Positions 1 through 7,118 of a DNA stretch of 8,648 nt are shown piece after piece. The stretch is from JBAPRR01 sp049281195 (GTDB lineage: Bacteria; Actinomycetota; Acidimicrobiia; Acidimicrobiales; CAVXTF01): the NCBI GenBank assembly GCA_049281195.1, contig JBAPRR010000321.1, positions 1-8,648 of the forward strand, written 5' to 3'. Position 1 is the first letter of the stretch; every line of letters starts with the position of its first letter. Both the position numbers and the translations under genes were made by a program. The notes beneath the pieces were generated by a model. That model worked only from the letters and a program-made list of their open reading frames with translations. It was not told the DNA's origin and ran no database searches.

Positions 1-2696
1 CCGAGCTTCCTGTAGACGCTTCGAAGGTGGTACTCGACGGTCTTGGGGCTGAGGAACAGGGCCGCGGCAGCTTGTCTCGTGGTGTTACCCGAAACAAGCA
101 GGAGCGCGATCTGCAACTCCTGTGGAGTCAATTGATTCCTCGTCGAATCGTCGCGTTTGCGTGCGGTCACGCCGGTAGCGGCCAACTCCATCCGAGCAAT
201 CGCGGCCCACGGCTCCGCACCGAGATCCTCGAAGGCGTTGATCGCCCTCTGCAGACTGTCGCGGGCTTTGACCCGCTGCCGGGCCCGCCGCAACCGGGAC
301 CCGTAGGCGAGATCGGTTCGCGCCGACTCGAATAGATCCGGCGAGAGCCGGTGAGCAATGAATGCCTCGGCGAACACGTCATCGAGTTGTGAGTCGTCAG
401 CTAACAGTCCGCGGGTTCGAGCCGCGCGGGCCAGGGCCCAGGGCTGACCCTTGCGTTCGGCCTCGGCCTCGTATTCCGAAGCGATGACGGCTGCCCGGTC
501 GGTGTTGCCCAGTCTCAAATGCAGTTCGACCAGCTCCGGCCCGGGTGACAGGTCGACGTCGACTATGCCTTCAGAGCGAAGAAGCGAAACCTCGCTCTCG
601 AAGTAAGACAGTGCTTCGTCTGTGCGTCCGGTCACCAGGTTCAGATCCCCGAGGGCGGCCAGTGACCAAACTCGGCAGAGCTCCAAGCCCAATTCGTCCG
701 CGAGGCGCATCGCGTCTTGCGAATGCTCCAAGCACGCCGAGCTCTTTCCCTGCCGCGCCTCGATCCACGCCAGACGCGCTAGAGCGGCGGCCCTGTCGAT
801 CTGCTGATCAGATTCCAGCGAGAGCTGGATTACCTCGTAGAAGGCGGCCTCGGCTTCCGCCCAGCGATACGTGCTCGCATGCGCTATGCCGATATGGCAA
901 AGCAGGTAGGGGAGCAGCCCTATGGCGCCACGTGATCGCGCTAGCCTGGTCGCCCGCTCGATAAGCGACTGACCAGTATCACTTTCTCGAAGCCACAAGG
1001 GACCCATCGCGGCCCAGGTCAGCCAGGTCGGGTCGTCTGCGGCCTCGTTGGACCTCTCCGCGATCGCCACCGCTTCGTGCAGAAGGTCCGACCCCGTATT
1101 GGGACTGTCGGAGAATGCGAGGGCCATGCCACGAGCGAGCGTGCCGAAGAATTGGGTGCGTTCGGACAACAGTGTTAGGTCGATTTCCGCGATCTTCTCC
1201 GCGGCGGTCTTCATTGTCGTTGCGTTTCCGGCGTAGAACGCGGCGTTAACCGCCTCTGCAAGCATCACCACTGCAGCCCCGGGATCCGACCTGGTAGAGC
1301 GTTGTGCCGCTGCCATCAGGATCGTCGTTCCGGCCGTCACCGGCCCGAGACGCGAGACGATCTGTCCCCTCAAGTGATCGACAGATACGTCGTAGTCGGC
1401 GGTCGTGTGGCGATCAGCTCGATCGAGCAGCTCCAGTGCCTTGCTTCCATGACCGGCGGACCAGGCGGCCTCTGCGGCAAAGTACAACAACTTGGCTCGA
1501 TGATCGTCTTTCGAAGCGAGCTGGGCGGCCCGTTCATACGCGCGTGAGGCGACGTCGAACGCGTTTCGCTCGCTGCTGCGGACAGCGGATCGCTCAAGAG
1601 CCCGACAGGCCGCGTCGTCCGGGCCTACAGCGGCAAGAGCAAGATGCCAGGCTCGCCTGTCCGCGTCTACGTCCGGCAGCGCTCCCGAGAGTGCCTTGTG
1701 GGCTTCACGACGGTGGGCAGGGCTCGCGTCGTTGTAGGCGGCGGCTCGAGCGAGAGGATGGCGAAATTCCAGCCGGCCGTCGTGGAAATAGATGAGACCA
1801 CCCTCTTCTGCTGCCGAGAGATCTTCCATGTCGAGTCCCATCAAGCTCGCGGCCCGGGCGAGGACGGAGAGCTCTCCGGTGTCTCCGGCGGCGGCAAGCA
1901 GGAGAAGACGGCGACACGACTCCTCGAGCGCCCGGATTCGAGCGCTGTAGACCTCGGTTACGTGGGTAACGACCGGCAGAGGAACGTCGAGCGGAGACCC
2001 GTCGCGGAACTGTTCGATCTGACGGGCAGCCTCGATGAGTGCCAGGGGGTTGCCCCCTGTATGTCGATGTAAGCGGTCTGCCAGATCCTGGGTCACCTTT
2101 CCCGCCACCTCGCAGACGAGATCCGAAGCCGATTCGGCGTCCAGCCCTTCGAGACGCAGACGGGCGATGTCGCTTCCGTCCAGGAAAGAACCTTCTCCCG
2201 CACGTGCGGCCAAGAGGACCGCTATCGGGTCGGCCAGGAGACGGCGGAAAGCGAAGGACATGGCATCGGCGCTTGATCCGTCAATCCAGTGGACGTCGTC
2301 GACCAGGACCAGTACGAAGCGGTCTTCTGCGTAGACCGACAGCAGGCTGAGAGTGGCTGCTCCTAACACGAACCGGTCCTCGGCTTGCGACGGCACGAGG
2401 GCGAGAGCGCCTTCCAGCGCTCCGGCGAGGTGCTCGGGAATCCGGTCCAGGTACTGCAGCGCGGGGCGCAGCAGTTCGGAGAGCCCGGCGAAGGGGATCT
2501 GTGCTTCTGACTGCACGCCCCGGGCGTGAAGGACAGCGGTGGCGCTTCCGGCCAGTGCCGCCCCAGCTTCGAGCAGGGCGGATTTCCCCATTCCGGGCTC
2601 GCCGACGAGGGCCAGAACGCCGCTTCGTCCCCCGCGGGCCTGTTGGACGAGTCTGTCGATGGCCTGACACTCAGCCTCGCGCCCCTTGAGACCCAT
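1..2696 (-). CDS. LAL/MalT-type LuxR-family transcriptional regulator with AAA ATPase domain (C-terminus cut by window edge)
   Basis: Reading the minus strand from the ATG at 2696-2694 gives 898 codons with no stop to the left edge, so the gene is partial. The N-terminus is an AAA/STAND-type ATPase: Walker A GEPGMGKS at residues 32-39, Walker B VLVLVDDVHWID at 128-139, a sensor-like LLAAR at 161-165 and TGGNPLAL at 213-220. Residues from about 300 to 850 are Ala/Leu-rich helical repeats of TPR type. The C-terminus, LTPQELQIALLLVSG at 856-870 through LSPKTVEYHLRSVYRKL ending at 898, is a LuxR helix-turn-helix; only some 15-25 residues seem missing. Family members couple ligand and ATP binding to oligomerisation and activation of a nearby promoter. 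The gene is divergent from the methyltransferase operon, the usual arrangement for a local activator. An in-frame TTG two codons upstream (2702-2700) is an alternative start; GGGAGG about 15 bases before the ATG suits that TTG rather better. The ligand cannot be predicted. Confidence 0.95.
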   Translation of the reverse strand, partial: MGLKGREAECQAIDRLVQQARGGRSGVLALVGEPGMGKSALLEAGAALAGSATAVLHARGVQSEAQIPFAGLSELLRPALQYLDRIPEHLAGALEGALALVPSQAEDRFVLGAATLSLLSVYAEDRFVLVLVDDVHWIDGSSADAMSFAFRRLLADPIAVLLAARAGEGSFLDGSDIARLRLEGLDAESASDLVCEVAGKVTQDLADRLHRHTGGNPLALIEAARQIEQFRDGSPLDVPLPVVTHVTEVYSARIRALEESCRRLLLLAAAGDTGELSVLARAASLMGLDMEDLSAAEEGGLIYFHDGRLEFRHPLARAAAYNDASPAHRREAHKALSGALPDVDADRRAWHLALAAVGPDDAACRALERSAVRSSERNAFDVASRAYERAAQLASKDDHRAKLLYFAAEAAWSAGHGSKALELLDRADRHTTADYDVSVDHLRGQIVSRLGPVTAGTTILMAAAQRSTRSDPGAAVVMLAEAVNAAFYAGNATTMKTAAEKIAEIDLTLLSERTQFFGTLARGMALAFSDSPNTGSDLLHEAVAIAERSNEAADDPTWLTWAAMGPLWLRESDTGQSLIERATRLARSRGAIGLLPYLLCHIGIAHASTYRWAEAEAAFYEVIQLSLESDQQIDRAAALARLAWIEARQGKSSACLEHSQDAMRLADELGLELCRVWSLAALGDLNLVTGRTDEALSYFESEVSLLRSEGIVDVDLSPGPELVELHLRLGNTDRAAVIASEYEAEAERKGQPWALARAARTRGLLADDSQLDDVFAEAFIAHRLSPDLFESARTDLAYGSRLRRARQRVKARDSLQRAINAFEDLGAEPWAAIARMELAATGVTARKRDDSTRNQLTPQELQIALLLVSGNTTRQAAAALFLSPKTVEYHLRSVYRKL

Positions 2697-2751
2697 GACC
2701 AACCCTATGGCTGCCCTCCCGTGCAGGACAGGGGCATTGTCGGAAACAATT

Positions 2752-2778
2752 AGGGGGGTCCCCTGAAGCGAGGGGGGT
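2752..2778. promoter_or_regulatory. Candidate operator: G/C-tract inverted repeat plus direct repeat
   Basis: AGGGG (2752-2756) and CCCCT (2760-2764) are 5-bp inverted arms around a 3-bp spacer. The octamer AGGGGGGT occurs at 2752-2759 and again at 2771-2778, a 19-bp period or roughly two helical turns. The inverted repeat resembles the general form of binding sites described for PAS-LuxR regulators such as PimM (CTVGGGAWWTCCCBAG). That is only a resemblance, because this regulator has an AAA domain and no visible PAS domain. Confidence 0.4.
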
Positions 2779-2818
2779 GAACAAATTCGTACCGTCGCTC
2801 TTCGAGACAAACTATTCG

Positions 2819-2824
2819 AGGAGG
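2819..2824 (+). promoter_or_regulatory. Ribosome-binding site that fixes the methyltransferase start
   Basis: AGGAGG lies six bases before the ATG at 2831. It is an almost ideal Shine-Dalgarno sequence. It decides the start against an in-frame GTG at 2777, which would add 18 residues that look unlike the family and would place coding sequence over the repeated G-tract element. Confidence 0.85.
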
Positions 2825-2830
2825 ATCACA

Positions 2831-3910
2831 ATGACCACCACCCAAGAGCCTGCTGCGGTCGATGTCGACAAGCTCATGAGCTTCGTCTTTCGCGCCGTCG
2901 ACGAGGTGGGTGCCACGTTGAATACTGCGCTCGTAGTGATGGGGGACAAACTGGGCCTGTACAAGGCTCTGGCCCAGGCCGGACCCCTCACATCGTCCGA
3001 GCTGGCGGCCAAGACCGGTACCTCGGAGCGCTATGTGCGGGAGTGGCTGAACGCCCAGGCTGCCGGCGGATTCGTCGAGTACCAGCCTGAAGAGGGTCGT
3101 TACTCACTTCCCCCCGAGCAGGCGGTCGCACTGACCGATGAGTCGAGCCCCGCATATCTCCCTGGGATTTTTCAGATTGCCCTCGGCTCCGTATTGGACT
3201 CGCCTCGAATCTCAGAAGCGGCGCGTTCCGGCGACGGCATCGGCTGGCACGACCACGTGCACGATGTGCACGAAGGCTGCGAACGGTTCTTCAGGCCGGG
3301 ATACAACGCCCACCTGGTTGCCGAATGGCTGCCGGCGCTCGACGGGGTGGTCGCGAAGCTCGAGAGTGGAGCAAAGGTGGCCGATGTCGGTTGCGGACAC
3401 GGTGCGTCGACCGTCCTGATGGCACAGGCCTTCCCCGCGTCCACTTTCGTGGGCTCGGATTATCACGAAGGATCGATCACAACGGCACGGACAAGGGCGG
3501 ATGAAGCGGGTGTTGCCGACCACGTGACGTTCGAAGTCGCTCCGGCCGAGTCGTACCCGGGAAAGGGCTATGACCTTGTCACCATGTTCGACTGCCTTCA
3601 CGACATGGGAGACCCGGCGGGAGCAGCGCGCCACGTCCGTGAGTCCCTTGCGGAAGATGGCACGTGGATGATCGTCGAACCTGCTGCGGGAGACCGGGTG
3701 GAGGAGAACCTCAATCCCGTGGGCCGCGCGTACTACGGCTTCTCGACGTTGCTGTGCACACCTTCGTCGCTCTCACAACCGGTCGGGCTGGCGTTGGGAG
3801 CCCAGGCTGGAGAGGCCCGCATCCGTGACATCGTCACGAGCGCAGGGTTCAGCCGGTTCAAGCGAGTGGCCGGTACGCCCTTCAACATGGTCTTCGAGGC
3901 TCGACCTTGA
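2831..3910 (+). CDS. Class I SAM-dependent methyltransferase, Rv2258c-like (winged-helix N-terminus)
   Basis: The product is 359 residues, close to the 353 I recall for Mycobacterium tuberculosis Rv2258c. Residues about 15-105 form a winged-helix/dimerisation domain typical of small-molecule methyltransferases (LGLYKALAQAGPLTSSELA, then TSERYVREWLNAQAAGGFVE). The Rossmann SAM-binding domain follows: motif I VADVGCGHGAS at 183-193, acidic loop GSD at 208-210 (Asp210 expected to hold the ribose hydroxyls), and FDCLHDM at 253-259 in motif IV position. The C-terminal region around IRDIVTSAGFSRFKRV (331-346) is a normal end for the fold. There is no signal peptide or membrane segment, so it is cytosolic. 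The stop codon overlaps the start of the hydrolase-glycosyltransferase gene by four bases, so the two are almost certainly co-translated. The substrate is unknown; the Rv2258c family itself lacks a firmly assigned one as far as I know. Confidence 0.93.
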   Translation: MTTTQEPAAVDVDKLMSFVFRAVDEVGATLNTALVVMGDKLGLYKALAQAGPLTSSELAAKTGTSERYVREWLNAQAAGGFVEYQPEEGRYSLPPEQAVALTDESSPAYLPGIFQIALGSVLDSPRISEAARSGDGIGWHDHVHDVHEGCERFFRPGYNAHLVAEWLPALDGVVAKLESGAKVADVGCGHGASTVLMAQAFPASTFVGSDYHEGSITTARTRADEAGVADHVTFEVAPAESYPGKGYDLVTMFDCLHDMGDPAGAARHVRESLAEDGTWMIVEPAAGDRVEENLNPVGRAYYGFSTLLCTPSSLSQPVGLALGAQAGEARIRDIVTSAGFSRFKRVAGTPFNMVFEARP

Positions 3911-6051
3911 ATCTGACCGAGTCATCTGAGTCGGTTGGGTACCGGGCAGCGGAGCAATCGCGTGCCCGGTACCCCGACCGCCAAGGATTCGTGACTCGTG
4001 ACGGGGTGCGGATCCACTACGAGGTCTTCGGCGACGGTGAACAGGCGATTCTCTTGATGCCCACGTGGACGGCCGTGCACTCGCGCATGTGGAAGATGCA
4101 GATTCCTTATCTGTCGCGCTATGCAAAGGTGGTCACCTTCGACGGGAGAGGTAACGGCAAGTCGGACCGTCCGAAAGGTGCCGACGCGTACCGGATCGAG
4201 GAATTCGCGGCGGACGGGATTGCTGTTATGGACGCCACCGATACCGCGACTGCCGTCATCGTTGCCGAGTCCTGCGGAGCACTTTGGTCGTCCCAGCTAG
4301 CGGCCGATCATCCCGATCGCGTGGAAAAGATCGTGTACATCGCTCCGGCCGTCGGCATCGCGCCGAACCGTCCTGAACGCGCACTATTCAACTTTGACCA
4401 GGAATACGAGGATTACGAAGGCTGGGCGAAGTACAACCGCCACTACTGGCTGAAGGATTACCCGGACTTTCTCCGGTTCTTCTTCTCCCAATGCTTCAAC
4501 GAGCCTCATTCCACCAAGGCCATCGAGGATGCAATCGGCTGGGCACTGGAAACGACCCCCGAAACCCTGGTTGACGCAACTGATCCCATGGCGCACTACA
4601 GCGTCGAGCAATTGCGTGATTGTCTCAGTCGCATCAAGTGTCCAACCCTAGTGATTCACGGAACCGAGGATCTGGTCCGCCCTCACACTCAGGGGGTGGC
4701 TCTCGCTGAAGCCGTGGACGGCAGGCTCGTACTTCTCGAGGGCTCCGGTCACCTACCCGAGGTGCGCGATCCGGTTCGTGTCAACCTGCTGCTGCGCGAC
4801 TTTGCGTGCCCCGCTCCTGTACCGGCCAAATGGATCAGGGGCCGCTCGCGGAGAAAGAGAGTGCTATTCGTCTGTTCTCCTATCGGGCTCGGGCATGCAC
4901 AGCGTGACGTCGCCATAGCCAGGGCGCTGCGCGAAGAGTGCCCTGGTGTCGAGGTCGAATGGCTGGCGCAGGATCCTGTGACCCGGGTGCTCGAGTCTCA
5001 CGGTGAGACGATCCATCCCGCCAGTGCGTATCTTGCCAGCGAATCCGGGCACTTCGAGTCGGAGTCCGCCGAACACGATCTTCACTGTTTCCAGACGTGG
5101 CGCAGGATGGACGAGATACTCCTCGCAAACTTCATGGTCTTCCACGATGTGGTCCGCGACGACCCCTACGACCTGTGGATCGGCGACGAGGCCTGGGAGC
5201 TCGATTATTTCCTGCACGAGAACCCCGAGCTTAAAAATTCCGCCTATGCCTGGCTCACCGACTTCGTCGGATGGCTACCAATGAGCGACGGAGGCGATCG
5301 CGAGGTCGCTCTCACCTCCGACTACAACGCCGAGATGATCGAGCACATCGCCCGCTACCCGCGACTACGTGATCGTGCGGTGTTCATTGGTGAGCCCGAT
5401 GACATTGTGGAACGGAGCTTCGGACCCGAGTTACCGGACATTCGGCAGTGGACTGAAGAGCACTACTCCTTCGCCGGATACGTCACAGGCTTCGACCCCT
5501 CCGAATTCGCTGATCGCGCCGCTCTGCGCCATGAGCTCGGATACGACCCTGACGAGAAGATCTGCTTCGTCACGGTCGGGGGGACCGGAGTGGGCGCATC
5601 TTTGCTGAAGCTCGTGATCGCCTCCTTCCCGTTCGCGGAGAAGTTGGTTCCCGGCCTGAGGATGATCGTCGTAAGCGGCCCCCGTATCGATCCCCGATCT
5701 CTCGATGTACCGAGCGGGGTAGAGGTGAGGTCGTTCGTTCCCGACCTTTACCGTCACCTCGCAGCTTGCGATATCGCAGTGGTTCAAGGTGGATTGAGCA
5801 CCGCGATGGAATTGACCACCAATCGCAGGCCGTTTCTCTATTTTCCACTGCGACACCATTTTGAGCAGAACTTCCATGTCCGCCACCGTCTGGAACGCTA
5901 CGGCGCCGGACGGCCGATGGACTTCGGCACCGATGGTCCGGAGCACATCGCACAGGCAATCGCAGATGAATTGTCGCGGACCATCGACTATCTGCCCGTG
6001 GATCCCGGCGGCGCGCAGCGTGCCGCCCGGTCACTCGCGCAGCTGATCTAG
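3907..6051 (+). CDS. Two-domain fusion: alpha/beta-hydrolase + GT-B (MurG/UGT-like) glycosyltransferase
   Basis: This 714-residue cytosolic protein has two enzymes in one chain. Residues about 27-300 are an alpha/beta-hydrolase: oxyanion-side PTW at 52-54, FDGRGNGKSDRP at 78-89, nucleophile elbow AESCG at 120-124 (Ser122), acid Asp255 in VIHGTEDLVRPH (249-260), and His282 in EGSGHLPEV (278-286). A basic linker, RGRSRRKR (311-318), leads into a GT-B glycosyltransferase. Its N-lobe begins with VLFVCSPIGLGHAQRD (319-334). Its C-lobe has FVTVGGTGVG (554-563), and a nucleotide-sugar site VPDLYRHLAACD then VVQGGLSTAMEL (611-636) and FPLRHHFEQN (646-655), as in MurG and UGT enzymes. The start is TTG inside the methyltransferase stop (TTGA, 3907-3910). 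No strong Shine-Dalgarno precedes it, so translation probably depends on coupling. A later GTG at residue 29 would clip the hydrolase edge. Substrates are not predictable; a glycolipid or natural product is plausible. Confidence 0.9.
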   Translation: MNLTESSESVGYRAAEQSRARYPDRQGFVTRDGVRIHYEVFGDGEQAILLMPTWTAVHSRMWKMQIPYLSRYAKVVTFDGRGNGKSDRPKGADAYRIEEFAADGIAVMDATDTATAVIVAESCGALWSSQLAADHPDRVEKIVYIAPAVGIAPNRPERALFNFDQEYEDYEGWAKYNRHYWLKDYPDFLRFFFSQCFNEPHSTKAIEDAIGWALETTPETLVDATDPMAHYSVEQLRDCLSRIKCPTLVIHGTEDLVRPHTQGVALAEAVDGRLVLLEGSGHLPEVRDPVRVNLLLRDFACPAPVPAKWIRGRSRRKRVLFVCSPIGLGHAQRDVAIARALREECPGVEVEWLAQDPVTRVLESHGETIHPASAYLASESGHFESESAEHDLHCFQTWRRMDEILLANFMVFHDVVRDDPYDLWIGDEAWELDYFLHENPELKNSAYAWLTDFVGWLPMSDGGDREVALTSDYNAEMIEHIARYPRLRDRAVFIGEPDDIVERSFGPELPDIRQWTEEHYSFAGYVTGFDPSEFADRAALRHELGYDPDEKICFVTVGGTGVGASLLKLVIASFPFAEKLVPGLRMIVVSGPRIDPRSLDVPSGVEVRSFVPDLYRHLAACDIAVVQGGLSTAMELTTNRRPFLYFPLRHHFEQNFHVRHRLERYGAGRPMDFGTDGPEHIAQAIADELSRTIDYLPVDPGGAQRAARSLAQLI

Positions 6052-6170
6052 TTGTGTTCTTCCGTACGGAGCCCCAGAAGATGTCTAGGATCACGCTTCA
6101 GGGAGTCCGGAAAAAAGTCGACGGACCGTTCCCCGGGTAGCAAATCCATTCAACTCACCAAAGGGGCTCC
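6052..6170 (+). promoter_or_regulatory. Intergenic gap upstream of the secreted repeat protein
   Basis: The gap holds a perfect 10-bp palindrome TCCGTACGGA (6061-6070) just after the fusion gene stop. It also has a weak 5-bp stem (GTCCG 6105-6109 with CGGAC 6122-6126) whose loop includes six A residues. Neither has a T-tract and neither is a convincing terminator. AAAGGGG at 6160-6166 is a fair ribosome-binding site for the ATG at 6171. No clear promoter boxes were seen, so whether the secreted-protein gene has its own promoter is open. Confidence 0.4.
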
Positions 6171-7118
6171 ATGGGTCGATCTTGGTGGAGACGTCGGCAT
6201 GTGGTCCTCGCTGCAGGGATTCTGATCGCATCCACTGCGATCACTCTCCCCGCTGCTGCGGCTTCGATGTCACCCACGATTCGCTCAGGGGCGACGTGGA
6301 GTGTCCAGCCCACCCCCAACCCGCCGGGATCGGTCGGCAGCTACCTGTCATCGGTTTCGTGCGTCAGTGCCCACATGTGCATGGCCGTGGGCACCTACTA
6401 CACCACCTTCGACCCGCCACCTGGCATCGATTACACGCTCGCTGAGCAGTGGGACGGATCCTCGTGGTCCGTGGCTGCCACTCCGACGATCTCCGGCGTG
6501 GACAACGCCATATTGAGCGGGGTCTCGTGTGACAGTGCGGACTCCTGTACGGCGGTGGGTTACACGGTGACCAAGCCGGACAACCCGAAGGTGAGAGCGC
6601 TCGTCGAATCCTGGAACGGAACCTCGTGGAGGGTTGTGGCCACGCCCGTTCCGAACGGGGCGACCTACGTCAGCCTCTCAGACGTGTGGTGTCACCACAC
6701 TGCGCAATGCGTGGCTGTGGGCGGTTATCTCGAGAAAGGCAACGAGTTGCCGCTGACCGAAGCCTGGAACGGATCGGTGTGGTCGGTATTGAACTCCCCG
6801 AACCCCCACGCGGAGAACGGGAGCTCCTTCACGTCGATCGACTGCATGGCCAGGAGTACGTGCGAGGTGGTCGGTGACTACGACTACGCCGACGTGGCCC
6901 AATCTGTGATCGCGTACAGCTATCGCGGCTCCACTTGGAAGTCGCAGAAGCAGAAGAACCCGTCGGGCCAGGGAGAGTCTAACTCCAACAACGGTTTGTC
7001 GTGCTCCGCCGAGGACTCGTGCACGGCGGTCGGCAACTGGACGAACAATGCACCGCTTGCGTTGTCCGAGTTCTGGAACGGGACCACGTTGGAGTCGTCA
7101 GCGCGTGCCCGCTCCTAG
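6171..7118 (+). CDS. Secreted Cys-x5-Cys repeat protein, probable beta-propeller (5' part, ends early at a frameshift)
   Basis: As it stands the frame gives 315 residues. Residues 1-31 are a Sec signal peptide: basic WWRRRH, a hydrophobic core VVLAAGILIASTAI, then LPAAAA with cleavage likely near residue 30-31. The mature part consists of repeats with the pattern W-S-x-x-x-T/S-P-x-P, a short SC-x5-C-x-AVG hairpin, and a closing L-x-E-x-WNGT. Conserved Trp residues are at 43, 99, 153, 204 and 256, and Cys pairs at 64/70, 120/126, 174/180, 225/231 and 278/284. The last nine residues (LESSARARS) do not fit the repeat and are out-of-frame translation before a premature TAG. The repeat continues in the +1 frame to 7404. 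Such proteins are common, uncharacterised and extracellular in actinobacteria; binding a ligand or polysaccharide is the usual guess. The start has AAAGGGG four bases upstream. Confidence 0.85.
   Translation: MGRSWWRRRHVVLAAGILIASTAITLPAAAASMSPTIRSGATWSVQPTPNPPGSVGSYLSSVSCVSAHMCMAVGTYYTTFDPPPGIDYTLAEQWDGSSWSVAATPTISGVDNAILSGVSCDSADSCTAVGYTVTKPDNPKVRALVESWNGTSWRVVATPVPNGATYVSLSDVWCHHTAQCVAVGGYLEKGNELPLTEAWNGSVWSVLNSPNPHAENGSSFTSIDCMARSTCEVVGDYDYADVAQSVIAYSYRGSTWKSQKQKNPSGQGESNSNNGLSCSAEDSCTAVGNWTNNAPLALSEFWNGTTLESSARARS

Larger units (their letters stand above)
2697..2830. promoter_or_regulatory. Divergent intergenic region between the LAL regulator and the methyltransferase operon
   Basis: This 134-bp gap separates two divergent starts and must hold both promoters unless either gene is leaderless. 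It contains the near-palindrome AGGGGGGTCCCCT at 2752-2764 and a second AGGGGGGT at 2771-2778. I could not identify convincing -35/-10 pairs on either strand, which is common for activator-dependent actinobacterial promoters. Binding of the LAL regulator here is an inference from gene arrangement. Confidence 0.6.

Noticed and set aside
545..964. Plus-strand open frame of 139 codons inside the regulator gene
   Set aside because: It is antisense to a continuous 898-codon frame with recognisable domains. Its product is Arg/Pro/Ser-rich low-complexity of the kind made by G+C-rich shadow frames, and it has no ribosome-binding site.
2281..2670. Minus-strand open frame of 129 codons at the regulator's N-terminus
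   Set aside because: It is the same strand as the regulator but a different frame, overlapping the segment that encodes the Walker A and B motifs. The product is Arg-rich without family features.
2777..2830. GTG start at 2777 for the methyltransferase
   Set aside because: It lacks a Shine-Dalgarno and would overlap the operator-like repeat, whereas AGGAGG precisely precedes the ATG at 2831.
5431..6094. Two long minus-strand open frames opposite the glycosyltransferase half
   Set aside because: They lie antisense to conserved GT motifs and have no recognisable protein features or ribosome-binding sites.
6061..6126. Terminator after the hydrolase-glycosyltransferase gene
   Set aside because: TCCGTACGGA has no room for a loop, the second stem is only 5 bp with a 12-base loop, and neither is followed by a T-tract.
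7086..7094. Programmed ribosomal frameshift in the repeat-protein gene
   Set aside because: The site CACGTTGG has no slippery heptamer, no obvious downstream pseudoknot and no known precedent in this family. Mutation or sequencing error is simpler.
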